Positions 16,037-24,152 of a DNA stretch of 64,000 bases are shown in pieces. The stretch is from contig NZ_NNBJ01000009.1 of assembly GCF_002803085.1 (NCBI RefSeq), positions 124,001 to 188,000 of the forward strand, written 5' to 3'. This DNA is from Streptomyces sp. CB01201 (GTDB taxonomy: Bacteria > Actinomycetota > Actinomycetes > Streptomycetales > Streptomycetaceae). The notes below the pieces were generated by a model, which saw nothing but the letters and a program-made list of their open reading frames with translations, was not told the origin of the DNA and ran no database searches. Numbering within the stretch: the first letter of the stretch is position 1; each line of letters begins with the position of its first letter. Made by a program: the position numbers and the translations under genes.

Positions 16037-17712
16037 TCACCTTCGACCAGGTCACCGTCCAGTACGACGAGACGGCCGAACCGGTGCTGCGCGACGTCGA
16101 CCTCACCGTCGAGGAGGGCGAACTCTGCCTCGTCGTCGGCCACACCGGGGCCGGGAAGTCGACCCTCCTCGGCACGGTCAACGGCCTGGTGCCGCACTTC
16201 ACCGGAGGCACCCTGTTCGGCTCCGTGACGGTGGACGGCCGCGACACCGCGCAGCATCCGCCCCGCGAACTCGCCGATGTCGTCGGCGTCGTGGGCCAGG
16301 ACCCGCTCGACGGCTTCGTCACCGACACCGTCGAGGAAGAACTCGCCTACGCCATGGAGCAATTGGCGATCCCGCCGGAGACCATGCGCAAACGCGTCGA
16401 GGAGACCCTCGACCTGCTCGGCCTCGCCGAACTGCGCCACCGGCCCCTGTACGAACTCTCGGGCGGTCAACAGCAGCGCGTGGCCATCGGCTCCGTGCTC
16501 ACCGCCCACCCACGCGTCCTTGTCTTCGACGAACCGACCTCCGCGCTGGACCCGACCGCCGCGGAAGAGGTCCTCGCGGCGATCACTCGCCTCGTGCACG
16601 ACCTCGGCGTCACCGTGCTGCTCGCCGAGCACCGTCTGGAACGCGTCGTCCAGTACGCGGACCGGGTGCTCTATCTGCCGGGCAACGGCCGTGTCGTTTC
16701 GGGCGCGCCTGCCGAGGTGTTCCGCACGACGGCCATCGCGCCGCCCGTCGTCGAGCTCGGCCGGCACGCCGACTGGACCCCGCTGCCGCTCTCCGTACGC
16801 GACGCACGCCGGGCGGCCGCGCCCCTGCGCACGCGCCTGACCGGCCGCACGGTGCCGCCCGCCCGGCCGGCGATCACCGGCGCGCGGCACCCCCGCATGC
16901 TGGATGCCCGCGGGCTGAGCGTGCGCTACCGGGGCCAAGCGCTTCCCGCGGTGCGCGGGGTCGACCTGGAGTTGCACGGCGGGGAGACGGTCGCCCTCAT
17001 GGGGCGCAACGGCTCCGGCAAGTCCTCACTGCTCTGGGCACTCCAAGGCTCGGGACAACGCTCTGACGGGACCGTACGCGTGAGCCGATGGTCGCCCTCG
17101 AACCACCCCGTGCCGGGCACGTCCCGCGACCCCGGCTCTGTGTCGGCGACACAGGCGCGGCAGCTCGTCGGGCTGGTCCCGCAGACTCCGACCGATCTGC
17201 TCTACCTGGAGAGCGTCCAGCAGGAACTCGACCAGGCGAACACCGAGTCCGGCGTCGGCGCGGGACTGTCAGCCCGCTCGATCCTGGACAGCCTGGCACC
17301 CGGCATCGACGACGCGGCGCATCCCCGGGACCTGTCCGAGGGCCAGAAGCTGGCCTTGGTCCTGGCCATCCAGCTCTCCGCCGCGCCGGGTGTCGTCCTC
17401 CTGGACGAACCGACGCGCGGACTCGACTACCGAGCCAAGGCTCAACTGACGCGGATTCTCGATGCGTTGGCGGCGCAAGGCCGTGCGGTGGTGGTGTCGA
17501 CGCACGACGTGGAGTTCGTCGCCCGCACCGCGGACCGGGTCGTGGTCATGGCCGAGGGGGAGATCGTCGCCGACGGACCCGCGGCCGACGTCGTCGTCTC
17601 CTCCCCCGTGTTCGCACCGCAAGTCGCCAAGGTGCTCTCTCCGCTCCCCTACCTGACCGTGGACCAAGTCACGGTCGCGGATGCGGGCGCAGGCGACGGC
17701 GGACGCCCATGA
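16033..17712 (+). CDS. ECF transporter fused ATPase (EcfA-EcfA')
   Basis: A 559-aa protein with two ABC ATPase domains. Domain 1 (about 1-240) has Walker A G-H-T-G-A-G-K-S, signature L-S-G-G-Q and Walker B V-L-V-F-D-E-P. Domain 2 (about 295-540) has G-R-N-G-S-G-K-S, signature L-S-E-G-Q and V-V-L-L-D-E-P. The fusion replaces separate EcfA1/EcfA2 subunits, common in actinobacteria. Start ATG overlaps the previous stop (ATGA). It powers import of the substrate bound by the S component encoded next, predicted to be cobalamin or a precursor. Confidence 0.93.
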   Translation: MITFDQVTVQYDETAEPVLRDVDLTVEEGELCLVVGHTGAGKSTLLGTVNGLVPHFTGGTLFGSVTVDGRDTAQHPPRELADVVGVVGQDPLDGFVTDTVEEELAYAMEQLAIPPETMRKRVEETLDLLGLAELRHRPLYELSGGQQQRVAIGSVLTAHPRVLVFDEPTSALDPTAAEEVLAAITRLVHDLGVTVLLAEHRLERVVQYADRVLYLPGNGRVVSGAPAEVFRTTAIAPPVVELGRHADWTPLPLSVRDARRAAAPLRTRLTGRTVPPARPAITGARHPRMLDARGLSVRYRGQALPAVRGVDLELHGGETVALMGRNGSGKSSLLWALQGSGQRSDGTVRVSRWSPSNHPVPGTSRDPGSVSATQARQLVGLVPQTPTDLLYLESVQQELDQANTESGVGAGLSARSILDSLAPGIDDAAHPRDLSEGQKLALVLAIQLSAAPGVVLLDEPTRGLDYRAKAQLTRILDALAAQGRAVVVSTHDVEFVARTADRVVVMAEGEIVADGPAADVVVSSPVFAPQVAKVLSPLPYLTVDQVTVADAGAGDGGRP

Positions 17713-18554
17713 GCGGCTCCGCGCGACCGCGCACCACGGCCATACGCATCACCCCGCGGGCCGGCGCCATCATCGCGATGGCGGCCTTCGTCGGTGTGGT
17801 CGCCTTCTTCTGGCCGTTCGTGGTCGCACCCGGCAAGTTCGGCTCCAGCTACACCCCACCCCTGATCTTCGGTGTGCTGCTGGTTCTCGTCCTCTGCGTC
17901 GTGATCTCCGAGATCGCCGAGGGCGGCATCAACTCCAAGGCGCTCGCCATGCTCGGGGTGCTCTCCGCCGTCAACGCGGCGATCCGCCCGCTCGGCGCGG
18001 GGACCGCGGGCATCGAGACGGTCTTCTTCATCCTCGTCCTCGCCGGACGGGTCTACGGTCCGGGCTTCGGCTTCACCCTCGGCTGCACCTCCCTGTTCGC
18101 CTCCGCCCTCATCACGGGCGGAGTCGGACCCTGGATGCCCTATCAGATGTTCGGCTGCGCCTTCGTGGGCATGCTGGCCGGTTTCCTCCCCCGCGCCTCC
18201 GGCCGCCCGGAGATCCTGCTGCTCGCGCTCTACGGCTCGCTGTCCGGCTACCTCTTCGGATTCCTGCTCAACCTGTCGTTCTGGCCGTTCTCCCTCGACC
18301 CCAACAGCTCCATCGCCTACCTGCCCGGGCTGCCGTTCACCGAGCAATGGCACCGCTACCTCGCCTTCGACCTGGCCACCTCACTCGGCTGGGACACCGG
18401 CCGCGCCGTCACCAATTTCATCTGCATCGTCCTCGCGGGCCCGGCCGTCCTCACCGTCTTCCGGCGCGCGGCCCGTAAAGCCCGCTTCCAGGCCCCCTTC
18501 GGCTTCGCGCCACGACGAGGGCCCGACGCGGGAGCGCCCCCTCTCGACCCCTAA
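17709..18554 (+). CDS. ECF transporter substrate-binding component S (predicted cobalamin/corrinoid)
   Basis: A 281-aa membrane protein with about six hydrophobic helices, including ALAMLGVLSAVNAAIRPLG and G-G-V-G-P-W-M-P-Y-Q, the arrangement seen in S components. ATG overlaps the stop of the ATPase gene. Substrate specificity is not read from its own sequence; it is inferred from the operon's B12 riboswitch and the transcobalamin-like partners, as for CbrT-type S components. It completes a self-contained group I ECF transporter (S, T, A-A' together). Confidence 0.88.
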   Translation: MSGSARPRTTAIRITPRAGAIIAMAAFVGVVAFFWPFVVAPGKFGSSYTPPLIFGVLLVLVLCVVISEIAEGGINSKALAMLGVLSAVNAAIRPLGAGTAGIETVFFILVLAGRVYGPGFGFTLGCTSLFASALITGGVGPWMPYQMFGCAFVGMLAGFLPRASGRPEILLLALYGSLSGYLFGFLLNLSFWPFSLDPNSSIAYLPGLPFTEQWHRYLAFDLATSLGWDTGRAVTNFICIVLAGPAVLTVFRRAARKARFQAPFGFAPRRGPDAGAPPLDP

Positions 18555-18657
18555 CCGCCAGGGCCAGGGCGCGAGACCACCCCACCACCCCACCACCCCA
18601 CACCCCGCACGGCGTAGCGACGCCCTGCGGTCCGTCCCACACCAGAAAGGCCCCACC

Positions 18658-19140
18658 ATGCGTCAGACAGCCCTGCGCCGCGCCATCCTGTCCACCACCG
18701 CCATGGGTCTCGCCCTAACGGCGACCCCGGCCCTCGCCTGCCCCACGCCGAATCCGAACGCACCGGTCTTCGTGACGGTCACGGTCAAGGGGCCGAACAG
18801 CACGCTCTTCAACGGCCTGGTCAGAACCAAGGGTCATGACGTGACCACCACGACCGGCGGCACCCACAAGTGCGACGGCACCAACGGAGCAAAGAACCCC
18901 GCGCCGGTTCCCACCCCCACGGCGGCCCTCGACGACGCCGCCCACCAGCGCGGCTTCGCCTGGGACGGCACCTGGTACGCCTCGTTCGACGACTTCTCCG
19001 TCGACACCGTCAAGAACGTGAGCGGCGGCACGTCGGCCTACTGGAACATCTCCGTCAACGGCACCCCCACCCCGGTCGGCGGCTGCCAGCTCGCCCTCAA
19101 GTCGGGTGACAGAGTCGCCTTCACCTGGACCAGCTTCTAA
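18658..19140 (+). CDS. Secreted DUF4430 (transcobalamin beta-domain-like) protein
   Basis: A 160-aa exported protein: signal peptide (about 1-27, ending T-P-A-L-A-C), then one domain of about 130 residues ending Y-W-N-I-S-V-N-G, C-Q-L-A-L-K-S-G-D-R-V and F-T-W. That pattern is the DUF4430 family, which matches the C-terminal domain of transcobalamin and intrinsic factor. The first cysteine follows the hydrophobic core, but L-A-C is only a weak lipobox. It lies 103 bases after the S component, has GAAAGG before the ATG, and is followed by a strong hairpin, so it is probably the last gene of the operon. It could supply the beta half of a two-piece B12 binder. Confidence 0.82.
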   Translation: MRQTALRRAILSTTAMGLALTATPALACPTPNPNAPVFVTVTVKGPNSTLFNGLVRTKGHDVTTTTGGTHKCDGTNGAKNPAPVPTPTAALDDAAHQRGFAWDGTWYASFDDFSVDTVKNVSGGTSAYWNISVNGTPTPVGGCQLALKSGDRVAFTWTSF

Positions 19141-19205
19141 AGCCTGTATCTCGTCCTGATCATGTGACGGGCGGAGGCGGTCTCCCCCGGAGGTTCCGTC
19201 CGCCC

Positions 19206-19247
19206 GGTGCGGCGGTGCCGGGCCGGGCGTGCCGGCACCGCCGCACC
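19206..19247 (+). terminator. Strong hairpin terminator of the cobalamin ECF operon
   Basis: GGTGCGGCGGTGCCGG (19206-19221) and CCGGCACCGCCGCACC (19232-19247) form a perfect 16-bp stem with a 10-base loop, 65 bases after the last operon gene. No U-tract follows. Confidence 0.82.
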
Positions 19248-19251
19248 AGAA

Positions 19252-19288
19252 AATAGTAGCCATGGACATAATATCCATGTACTCTATT
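19252..19288. promoter_or_regulatory. Operator-like palindrome upstream of the MarR gene
   Basis: CATGGA (19261-19266) and TCCATG (19274-19279) are perfect arms around a 7-bp A+T-rich centre, extended by AATAG (19252-19256) and CTATT (19284-19288). It ends four bases before the MarR start codon, a position where bound protein would block transcription or initiation. Autoregulation by the adjacent MarR is the likely use. Confidence 0.7.
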
Positions 19289-19292
19289 CGAC

Positions 19293-19787
19293 ATGAGCAA
19301 GGTTTCACCGGGCCCAACGCCCGGCTTCCTGGTGTGGCGGCTCGCCAACAAGTGGCGCGTCGCCGTCGATCGGGCGGTGGCTCCGCTGGGGCTCACGCAT
19401 GCGCAGTACTCGCTGGTGGCGTCGCTGTACGGCATGCAGCGGGCCGGTGAGCGGCCCAGCCAGCGGCAACTCGCCGACCACACCGGCCTGGAAGCGCTGT
19501 ACGTGTCGAAGCTGGCGCGCGCCCTGGAGTCGGCCGAGCTGATCGAGCGCACCCGCGACCCACGCGACCCACGCGCCGTACAGCTCGCCCTCACGGCGCA
19601 GGGGCAGGCCATCACACGGCGGGCCATCGCGATGGTCCAGGAACTCCATCAGCAGTTGCTGGAGCCGCTCGGCGGGCTCGACGCCCCACGCACGCACGCC
19701 TTCACCGACGAGCTGACGGCCCTGCTCGACACACCTCTCACTCCACCCCTACCGAACAACGAGAGCACTAAGGGGACACCACCATGA
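19293..19787 (+). CDS. MarR family transcriptional regulator
   Basis: A 164-aa winged-helix regulator: L-T-H-A-Q-Y-S-L leads into the HTH (R-Q-L-A-D-H-T-G-L-E, about residues 58-78) and the wing (R-D-P-R-D-P-R-A-V-Q-L, about 90-100). A wide palindrome overlaps its promoter. The next gene starts within its stop codon and is also a winged-helix protein, so the two are translationally coupled. Ligand unknown. There is no clear Shine-Dalgarno before the ATG, which may be near the transcript 5' end. Confidence 0.9.
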   Translation: MSKVSPGPTPGFLVWRLANKWRVAVDRAVAPLGLTHAQYSLVASLYGMQRAGERPSQRQLADHTGLEALYVSKLARALESAELIERTRDPRDPRAVQLALTAQGQAITRRAIAMVQELHQQLLEPLGGLDAPRTHAFTDELTALLDTPLTPPLPNNESTKGTPP

Positions 19788-20227
19788 CCACCACCGCGCT
19801 CGTCGCCGACGCCCGCGCCCTCGGTCTGGCCCACTACGCAGCCCGCGGCGTCCTGGAGCACGTCCTGGCCCGGCACGGCGTCACGTTCCAGCAGCAGGTC
19901 ACCCTGCGCGCGGCCGTCACCGCCGACGCCCCGCTCACGCCGGACGATCTCGTCGCCCAGGTCCGGTCCTCCCTCAAGGCCGACCCGGCCGACATCCGCA
20001 CCACCCTCGACGAGCTGCTGGCCGACCGACTGATCGCCGTGGACGGCGAGCACCTTCGCGCCACGGAGGCGGGGCGCGAGCTGATCGCTGCCGTCGGTGC
20101 GTCGACCGCCCCCGTCACTGCCCGAGTCTGGGGCGGGATATCCGCCGAAGACCTGGCCGCCGCCGGCCGCGTCCTCGCCCTGGTCACCGAGCGTGCCAAC
20201 GCGGAGCTCGCGGCGCTGGCCGATTGA
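19784..20227 (+). CDS. MarR-like winged-helix protein
   Basis: A 147-aa protein starting inside the stop of the upstream MarR gene (ATGA overlap). The sequence pattern, two helical ends flanking a winged-helix core (DIRTTLDELLADRLIAVDGE, then L-R-A-T-E-A-G-R-E-L), resembles the MarR-like partner found downstream of MarR genes in Streptomyces. It may heterodimerise with the upstream regulator or bind its target promoters; no enzyme motif is visible. Function inferred from fold and coupling only. Confidence 0.75.
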   Translation: MTTTALVADARALGLAHYAARGVLEHVLARHGVTFQQQVTLRAAVTADAPLTPDDLVAQVRSSLKADPADIRTTLDELLADRLIAVDGEHLRATEAGRELIAAVGASTAPVTARVWGGISAEDLAAAGRVLALVTERANAELAALAD

Positions 20228-20256
20228 CCGAGCCGATGGAGCCTTCGTCCGGTTAG

Positions 20257-20517
20257 CGGCCCGTCGCCGAGGCGGCAGGCACCTGCGCCGGCGTCGTCGA
20301 CCTTCCCGAGGCCGCCCGGCTGACGGTCTCCTTCAATCGGTCGGAGGCGTACAAAGGCGCCCTGGGCACCGCCTACTTCAAGCTCGTACCCGCCAACGCC
20401 CCCGCCCCGCACGCCACTTCGGGAGCACACAGCGCGGAGGACCCGGCGGCACTGAACCGGCTGTTGGATGCGTTCGTCGTCCCGTCGAGCGGCCGGCACG
20501 GTTGCCCCACCACCTGA
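20257..20517 (+). pseudogene. Possible gene remnant, C-terminal piece of unknown protein
   Basis: After a TAG at 20254-20256 this frame stays open for 86 codons with coding-like composition (A-R-L-T-V-S-F-N-R-S-E-A-Y-K-G, A-Y-F-K-L-V-P-A-N) and ends at a TGA at 20515-20517, but it has no plausible start codon or ribosome binding site. I do not recognise the family. It may be the 3' end of a gene lost by deletion, or chance. The remainder of the gap to 20656 shows nothing further. Confidence 0.25.
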
Positions 20518-20656
20518 CCCGGCGGTGCCACTCCCCGCTGTGCGCGGCCGTCATCGACCGCCGCACCCTCGGCGCCATCGTCGGCACAGGCATGCACTTC
20601 GACCCGTCTTGCCACCATCCGAGCCCGAGCCGAAGCGCCCGCCAGGACGGCGATTC

Positions 20657-21565
20657 CTACGGGGCCGTGGCACGCACCGCTGCCGCCGGCAGGTATCCGG
20701 AGCGGACACTCAGCTCCCATCCGTGCGCGTTCACGGCAAGGGCGGCCAAAGCGATGGTTTCGACCGGCAGCAGCGACCTCGGGGCGGCATCTGTTCCGGC
20801 CCCGTCGTGATGTGCCAGGAGGCGGTGGGCCAGGGCTGTCTCAAATGCCGGCTGGTCGTCGTCGAGGAGGATGCGCAGCAGCCGCTGGTCGGGGGTCAAC
20901 GTCCCGGCCTCGTCGAGCCGCGCCGCGGCGGCGGCACGTTCCTCGGCCTCGGGCTTGCGCACGGGCGGCACCCCCGGCGCCCCCCAGGGCGACTGGGACG
21001 TCTCCTCCAGGTGGAGATAGCAGCAGAGCGCGTCCATCGCCGCGAGTTCGGCCGGGTTCGCGACAGGGCTCAGGGGCGAGCAGGGCAGTCCGGAGTGGAG
21101 CTCGGGAGCGTAGTCGTCCTTCAGCGTAGGGCCGATCATCCGATCCTGTTCCCAGAGCAGTCCGGTGATCAAGCTCAGAGCGAAGGTCTCCACCCAGATA
21201 CCGGCGGTGGGAGCCTGATCCACCGCGTCACCGAAGTCGAAGTCCTCACTGCTGAGCTCCTTCTCGACGAGCGGGAAGAGGACCTCGAAGTCACCGCTGG
21301 GGAAGGTACCGAGTGCCAGAACACCGAGCGAGCACTCCGCTGCCGTCCGCAGAGCCAGGCGGCCCGGCGCGGACTCCAGCGCCGGATCCTGAAGGGTGAC
21401 GGCGCCGACGTGGTCGAGAAGCTCGTCCCTCATCGCCTGAAGGCCCTTGATGGACAGGCTGTCGTGGCGCAGTCCATGCCACCGGCCGAAGGTCCGCCCC
21501 CTGATGTCCTCCAGGGCCTGACCGATTCGGACCTCGCCGACCTCATGGCGCTTCACTTCCCACAT
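20657..21565 (-). CDS. Imm49-like immunity family protein (orphan)
   Basis: A 302-aa soluble protein. Its N-terminal block (R-H-E-V, Q-A-L-E-D-I-R-G-R-T-F, R-W-H-G-L-R-H-D-S-L-S-I) and central LRTAAECSLGVLALGTFP are what I recognise from Streptomyces proteins of the Imm49 immunity family, which protect against contact-dependent or polymorphic toxins. I took the ATG at 21565 rather than a GTG at 21586 because GGAGG lies upstream of the ATG and nothing suitable precedes the GTG. No toxin gene is adjacent on either side. Family call from memory of conserved blocks, not a search. Confidence 0.62.
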   Translation of the reverse strand: MWEVKRHEVGEVRIGQALEDIRGRTFGRWHGLRHDSLSIKGLQAMRDELLDHVGAVTLQDPALESAPGRLALRTAAECSLGVLALGTFPSGDFEVLFPLVEKELSSEDFDFGDAVDQAPTAGIWVETFALSLITGLLWEQDRMIGPTLKDDYAPELHSGLPCSPLSPVANPAELAAMDALCCYLHLEETSQSPWGAPGVPPVRKPEAEERAAAAARLDEAGTLTPDQRLLRILLDDDQPAFETALAHRLLAHHDGAGTDAAPRSLLPVETIALAALAVNAHGWELSVRSGYLPAAAVRATAP

Positions 21566-22314
21566 AGCTGCCGTCCTCCCCGTCACCGCGGACGGCAGGG
21601 GTCCCGCCGCCGCACGCCAATGATCTACAACAGCTCATCCTCTCTGACACGGATGCCGCTCGTGCAGGGCCCCCGGGCCCGACACCTCAAAGATGAAAGG
21701 TGCGCCTCGTGCATGGACGTGGGCCGCGCCTTCAGTAGGGCCAAGCGTATTGTCCGGCTTCGGAATGTCAGCTCGGTGGGATGGGAGGAGGGGAAGTAAG
21801 GAATGGATGTAAGGAGTGGGCGTGGGACGTGGGTGCGGGAAGTAGATGATGGGCCGTCAGAGTGAGTCGAACGTGCGCTGTTTGGCTGTCGTGGTTGTTC
21901 CCGGAGTGGCCGGCCGCTCAAGCCGGGCCGGCGGAAAGACCGCAGCTGACAGCCACCCGTTTCGGTGGCTTCCTGACCGTACAGCCGTACAACATGGCGC
22001 TGTTGAAGCCCGCTTCGCATACGGTGCGCTCCACTCCGGCCGCCGCTGTGATCGCCGGCCGGGTCGGGGCTCACCGCGCACGCCCGGAAGCGGCCGGGCC
22101 GCGAGGCGACGGTCCCGGCGAGCTGATCGTTGGCCCGGGACCACCGCGTCGGCAAACGATGACTCTCGCCGCCTCGGGGCCCGTCATCACGAATATCGCC
22201 CGATGCAGGACGTTGACAAGCATGGGGGCGAGGCCCACCTGAAGAGTGGGTGGCGGATGAGAAGAGCAGGCGGCCGTTTGGTGGCAAGGGCTGGGTGACA
22301 GGAACGTCGTGCTC
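21566..22314. other. 749-bp stretch without a convincing gene
   Basis: Both strands have short open frames but none has coding-like amino-acid composition or a supported start. One small hairpin, AGCCACC (21951-21957) with GGTGGCT (21964-21970), is visible. The G+C content falls locally, for example around 21620-21850. No RNA gene recognised. Confidence 0.5.
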
Positions 22315-22875
22315 TCAGGCGCGCCGGCGAGGCGTGTGGTTCGACGCGCAGTCGGGACACTGCCCCCGCAGTTTCAGGCAGGCGCTGCGGACAATGCGCA
22401 GGCCCATCGCGTCATGACGTGGTCCCTCGGGTCCACCGATGTCGGTCAACTGCAAGGCAGCAAAGGGAAGTGCGACGATGACGAAGACCAGCCCGTACAA
22501 CCATCGGCGTACGGCCTGCCAGAAACGCGGCCGCGTAACGTTGTCCACGCGCACGACGCGCAGCGACGCGACATGCTTTCCCAAACTGGCCCGCGTCCAC
22601 ACGGTCAGCAGAACCTGGTTGGCAAAGGACCCGGTCACCATCACGACCAGCCCAACTGCCAAGCCAATTAAGGCGATTCGCTTCCACGAGACGTCCGAAC
22701 CGTGCAGCGTCGCCAGGCCTTTCTGTACGACCACGCAGAACACCATGGCTATGAGTCCGCACAGCAGGGCCCAGAGCATGTCCAGGAACACCGCCAGATC
22801 CCGGCGAAGATGGTTGCCGATGGAGCACGGCAGATCAAGGGCCACCGGATGCGCCGCCGTCTTGATGTCGCTCAT
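22315..22875 (-). CDS. RDD family membrane protein
   Basis: A 186-aa protein with three hydrophobic segments (about 25-55, 65-90 and 120-145). The segment RASLGKHVASLRVVRVD followed by F-W-Q-A-V-R-R-W-L is the second half of the RDD domain; the R-R-D-L-A-V-F-L-D stretch near residue 24 matches the first. The C-terminus adds C-P-D-C and basic residues. RDD proteins are integral membrane proteins of mostly unknown function, some proposed as ion exchangers. Monocistronic. Confidence 0.82.
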   Translation of the reverse strand: MSDIKTAAHPVALDLPCSIGNHLRRDLAVFLDMLWALLCGLIAMVFCVVVQKGLATLHGSDVSWKRIALIGLAVGLVVMVTGSFANQVLLTVWTRASLGKHVASLRVVRVDNVTRPRFWQAVRRWLYGLVFVIVALPFAALQLTDIGGPEGPRHDAMGLRIVRSACLKLRGQCPDCASNHTPRRRA

Positions 22876-22976
22876 GCGTGTTCCTAGGATCGATAGTACG
22901 GAAGCCGGGTCGGCTGGATGGGAGTGCCGCGTCAGGCACGGCTTGCCGATCGCCGCCCGACTGCCTCACCCTAACG

Positions 22977-23256
22977 ACCCGCGCTCACACCGTTTCGTAC
23001 ACCTCCTTGGAAAACCTCCCGCGATCCGGACTGCGCGGCGAGAACATGCCAAGTCGAGCACCAATACGCGTTCGCCGACGATGAGTTACCACACGAGGAC
23101 GACGAATCTGAAGTCGGCTTCTGGATGCACGAGTTCGGTCCACTCAACCTGGTGCACCCGGGCCCCCAGTGCGCCGAACCCTGGCGGAAGCACAGGGAGC
23201 CGACCCGTGCGCCCCGCGACGGCGCCGCGCGACCGCGCCGCGCGACCGCGACCTAG
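22977..23256 (+). pseudogene. Possible gene remnant of unknown family
   Basis: An open stretch between a TAA near 22974 and TAG at 23254-23256 reads with protein-like composition in its middle (QVEHQYAFADDELPHEDDES, then V-G-F-W-M-H-E-F-G-P-L-N-L-V) and ends in basic low-complexity sequence. No start codon with a ribosome binding site precedes it. I do not recognise the family; it may be a decayed 3' end. The rest of the 22876-23622 gap holds no recognisable gene. Confidence 0.25.
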
Positions 23257-23622
23257 AACCGCTGCGGCGGAGTACGCCCCCCATTCACCGCCTTGGACTT
23301 GGCCAAGCAGAACCGGTGCGGAACCTCCACCGAGCCTGGTGGCGCCCCGCCGCCGTCCTACCCCGTCCCGCCTCCGCAACTACTCGGCCGACAGCGAACG
23401 ACGGATGGACTCCCGCTCAGAATGCGGCAGTTCGCGACCTCGTATCGCACGACTACGATCCATCACACAGGATCAGTTCAAGACACCGCCTAGGACGAGT
23501 CCAGGACAAACCCAGGACGGATGAAGGAGCGGTGTCTGTACGGTCGCAGGCGCGCAGAACGCTTGGACGGGAACTGTCCCGTGGCGATCGGCTGCGCCAG
23601 GCGATGAAAGCAGGGGGTCTTC

Positions 23623-24132
23623 ATGGCAAAACGGTGGCGGCGGATGCTGACGGTGGCTGGTGCCGCCGCGGCTGCATTCGTGGCGCAAGCGGTACCGGCT
23701 CACGCCGACTTCACACAAGGGATGTCCCAGAACCTGCGCGTCGTCGCGGCTGGATCGCCGTGCTTCGCTCCGGAGTCGAACTCATGGGGGGCAGTCGTCC
23801 GGGCGGTGCCGTGCGGACAGGGCAACTGGGCCCTCGTCCGTCAGGGCAATTACGACTCGCGTGGCGGGGCCTGGTACGTCCTGGAGTGGGAGCCCAACTG
23901 GGGGTGCCTGGTACCCAACTGGACAAAGGTCGGGTCTCCGGTCGTCGTCTCAGGTCCGTGTGGCCAGGTGACCGGCGGTGACTACACCTGGTACGCGTGG
24001 CCGGAAGGCAACGGCAGGTACGAACTCGTCAATGGCGGCAACACAAGCCTGGTCCTGGACATGAACTCGAATGGACGTCTGCAGGTGTGGAGCGCCAACT
24101 ACGGCGACAACCAGAAATGGTTCGCCACGTAG
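23623..24132 (+). CDS. Secreted ricin-type beta-trefoil lectin-like protein
   Basis: A 169-aa exported protein. The signal peptide ends at A-V-P-A-H-A (about residue 28). The mature part ends with a ricin-B repeat: L-V-L-D-M-N-S-N-G then L-Q-V-W and N-Q-K-W, the Q-x-W signature. Two earlier, divergent repeats containing paired cysteines (G-S-P-C-F, V-P-C-G, W-G-C-L-V, G-P-C-G) can be seen. It probably binds carbohydrate outside the cell. AGGGGG lies six bases before the ATG. Monocistronic; followed by a 9-bp tandem repeat that supplies extra in-frame stops. Confidence 0.78.
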   Translation: MAKRWRRMLTVAGAAAAAFVAQAVPAHADFTQGMSQNLRVVAAGSPCFAPESNSWGAVVRAVPCGQGNWALVRQGNYDSRGGAWYVLEWEPNWGCLVPNWTKVGSPVVVSGPCGQVTGGDYTWYAWPEGNGRYELVNGGNTSLVLDMNSNGRLQVWSANYGDNQKWFAT

Positions 24133-24152
24133 AGCACGTAGAGCACGTAGAG
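24126..24152. repeat. 9-bp tandem repeat CACGTAGAG spanning a stop codon
   Basis: Three exact copies of CACGTAGAG. The first copy contains the lectin gene's TAG stop (24130-24132) and the next two place further TAG codons in the same frame at 9-bp spacing. Confidence 0.9.

Noticed and set aside
18560..18610. C-rich CCCCACCA-type repeats before the DUF4430 gene
   Set aside because: Short low-complexity pyrimidine tract; too imperfect to call a functional repeat.
21625..22287. 220-codon minus-strand frame in the empty region
   Set aside because: Ser/Arg/Pro-rich translation without coding bias; no start signal.
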